Shown here: one piece after another, positions 62,833 to 64,000 of the stretch
Numbering within the stretch: the stretch's first letter is position 1
Layout of the letters: every line of letters begins with the position of its first letter
NCBI GenBank assembly: GCA_037833965.1
Contig: AP031358.1
Span: 5,774,001-5,838,000, forward strand
DNA from: Marchantia polymorpha subsp. ruderalis
Taxonomy: Eukaryota > Streptophyta > Marchantiopsida > Marchantiales > Marchantiaceae
Reading direction: 5' to 3'
DNA: 64,000 nt
Position numbers and translations under genes: made by a program
Notes under the pieces: model-generated
Told to the model about the DNA's origin: nothing
The model's database searches: none
Seen by the model: the letters and a program-made list of their open reading frames with translations, nothing else

Positions 62833-63492
62833 ACGTGGTCGATCAAACCAACGTGGTACCCATCGAACTGCGAGAGAGAGAGAGAGAGAGAGAGAGGGAG
62901 ACACGTTCACCAGTGCAACTTTGAGCGAGTGAACTCAGTGTGTACAGCTCATGGGACACAGTACAGTTCATGAAATCGTCCAGTGCTGACATACAAGACC
63001 TCGGTCCATACGTGGTCGATCGAATCAACGTGGTACATGGTGGTACGTGTTCTCTTTGTCGCAAGAGAAAGAGACATTTTCATGCCGCAGCTTCGAGGGC
63101 GTGACCTCGCTACGCACAGTACATTCTCGTCTCGCCCTAATATGGCAATAAAAAAGAAAAGAAAAGAAAAGAAAAGCATAATTAAGATAGACGATCTCGT
63201 AATCCGGACCAACGCCCACGAATTTACTATGCACGCACATGATCTTCGGTCCATATGTGGTCGATCAGATCAACGTGGTACCCATCAAACTCCTCTCTCT
63301 CTCTCTCTCTCTCTCGCAAGAGAAATAGACATTTTCATGCCGCAGCTTTGAGGGCGTAAACTCACCACGCACAGTACATAATCGTCTCGCCCTAAGATGG
63401 CAATAAAAAACATAATAGAATAGAAAAATAATTAAATTAGGATAGACGATCTTAGAATCCGGTCGAATTCACAATGCACAGCACATGGTCTT
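62832..63492 (+). repeat. Diverged tandem copies of a ~245-bp unit between the inverted arms
   Basis: Units begin at about 62832 (partial, diverged), 63001 and 63246 with CGTGGTCGATC, then CAACGTGGTAC. Units 2 and 3 share AGACATTTTCATGCCGCAGC, GAGGGCGT, ACGCACAGTACAT, TCGTCTCGCCCTAA, ATGGCAATAAAAAA and ATAGACGATCT. Microsatellites differ between units: (GA)n at 62870-62896, (CT)n at 63292-63316 and (GAAAA)n at 63152-63176. No protein-coding frame is consistent across the units. Confidence 0.85.
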
Positions 63493-63503
63493 TTTTCGCG
63501 CAC

Positions 63504-63720
63504 ATTTTCCAACTTTGTATATCTTAGAGTTGGACGATCGTCGTTATCATTCGTTGATGCTACTTTTCCTCAGGTTTCTTCGAGATTTCACCTTACCTCC
63601 GTTTTTAAAAATACAGGTTTGCCTAAATTGGGCAGGAATGGATTGTTCTATTGTCGGAAATTATTTTTTATGTCTCGGGCTCTTTCCTCTGCAGGTCTGC
63701 TACGCGGTTCAGTTTCTTTT
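63504..63720 (-). repeat. Long inverted repeat, right arm (217 bp)
   Basis: This is the reverse-complement partner of 62615-62832, starting ATTTTCCAAC and ending CGCGGTTCAGTTTCTTTT. Together with the left arm and the ~670-bp middle it makes a ~1.1-kb structure. It resembles a non-autonomous element with long terminal inverted repeats (Mutator-like or foldback), or an inverted duplication able to give double-stranded RNA. I did not find a clear target-site duplication. Confidence 0.88.
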
Positions 63721-64000
63721 CTTCTATCACTCTAAGATATAACTAGTTGGAAAAAGGAGAAGAAAACTCCTCCAGAGATGTGGTGCGGTCGACCATTCCA
63801 ACGCGGTACAGTACGAAGGGAAGAGAGAGAATGTCACACGGACCTCACTGCAGTGGAGCAGGCAGAAAACTCAGTTGGGAAGGGCGTGACCACGTAGATG
63901 GAGGGAGCGTTGCGGCATTGTAGGTGCGGTCGAAGGGGCGAGGTCCAAGAGAAGCGGGACAGAGAGAGCGAGAGAGGGAGGGCGTGAACTCACCACGCAT
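63721..64000 (+). repeat. Further diverged copies of the tandem unit, truncated by the window end
   Basis: GTGGTGCGGTCGACCATTCC, then AACGCGGTACAGTACG at about 63780-63820, and GGAGGGCGTGAACTCACCAC (63978-63997) match the ~245-bp unit. GGTGCGGTCGA recurs near 63923. The array therefore continues past the right arm and probably past the window. Confidence 0.6.

Overview
This is a nuclear DNA window from a land plant. It has no operons. Its clear genes are eukaryotic, and the only long intact gene has 18 exons joined by GT-AG introns and encodes a plastid-type ABC1 kinase of the ABC1K7/ABC1K8 group. Long GC-rich leaders full of (CT)n, (GA)n and (CAG)n next to multi-kilobase AT-rich deserts suggest a bryophyte, possibly a liverwort. 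That assignment is an inference from composition only.

Layout. 1-1.6 kb is a GC-rich, microsatellite-laden tract. It is cut by a 1.7 kb AT-rich insert inside a ~211-bp repeat (1.4-3.5 kb). 3.5-24 kb is gene-poor: AT-rich deserts at 5.4-9.3 and 11.2-13.5 kb, ordinary sequence without a recognisable gene at 9.3-11.2 and 13.5-20.6 kb, and a GC-rich block at 20.6-24 kb that ends in a possible small membrane-protein gene (24.0 kb, + strand). 26.6-34.7 kb (- strand) is the complete ABC1K gene, 768 codons plus stop, which I assembled exon by exon. 35-39.8 kb is an upstream intergenic region with strong palindromes, followed by another AT-rich desert.

39.8-59.6 kb is a nested transposon block. (i) A decayed trihelix/Myb-like gene on the + strand has exons at 39.8-40.4 and 49.5-50.1 kb and looks like ORF1 of a PIF/Harbinger transposon. 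(ii) A decayed Harbinger DDE nuclease lies on the - strand at 58.3-59.6 kb. (iii) A 6,999-bp hAT element (41904-48902) sits in the intron of (i), with 22-bp terminal inverted repeats and an exact 8-bp target-site duplication. (iv) A 6,061-bp Ty3/gypsy chromovirus (51797-57857, - strand) sits inside a 428-bp tandem duplication, with 420-bp LTRs, a 5-bp target-site duplication, an initiator-Met tRNA primer-binding site and a polypurine tract. The coding remains carry mostly nonsense codons that fit C-to-T decay at methylated sites.

59.6-62.6 kb is AT-rich. 62.6-63.7 kb is a 218-bp inverted repeat around diverged tandem copies of a ~245-bp unit; related sequence runs off the right edge.

Most notable observations: the chromovirus gag-pol junction looks like a full -1 ribosomal frameshift cassette (slippery GGGAAAC, 8-nt spacer, stem and candidate pseudoknot); the same element has two unexplained leader ORFs that resemble each other; the hAT insertion is complete and lies in a phase-matched 9-kb intron; and the long inverted repeat at the right end is unexplained. 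I found no convincing novel multi-gene system.
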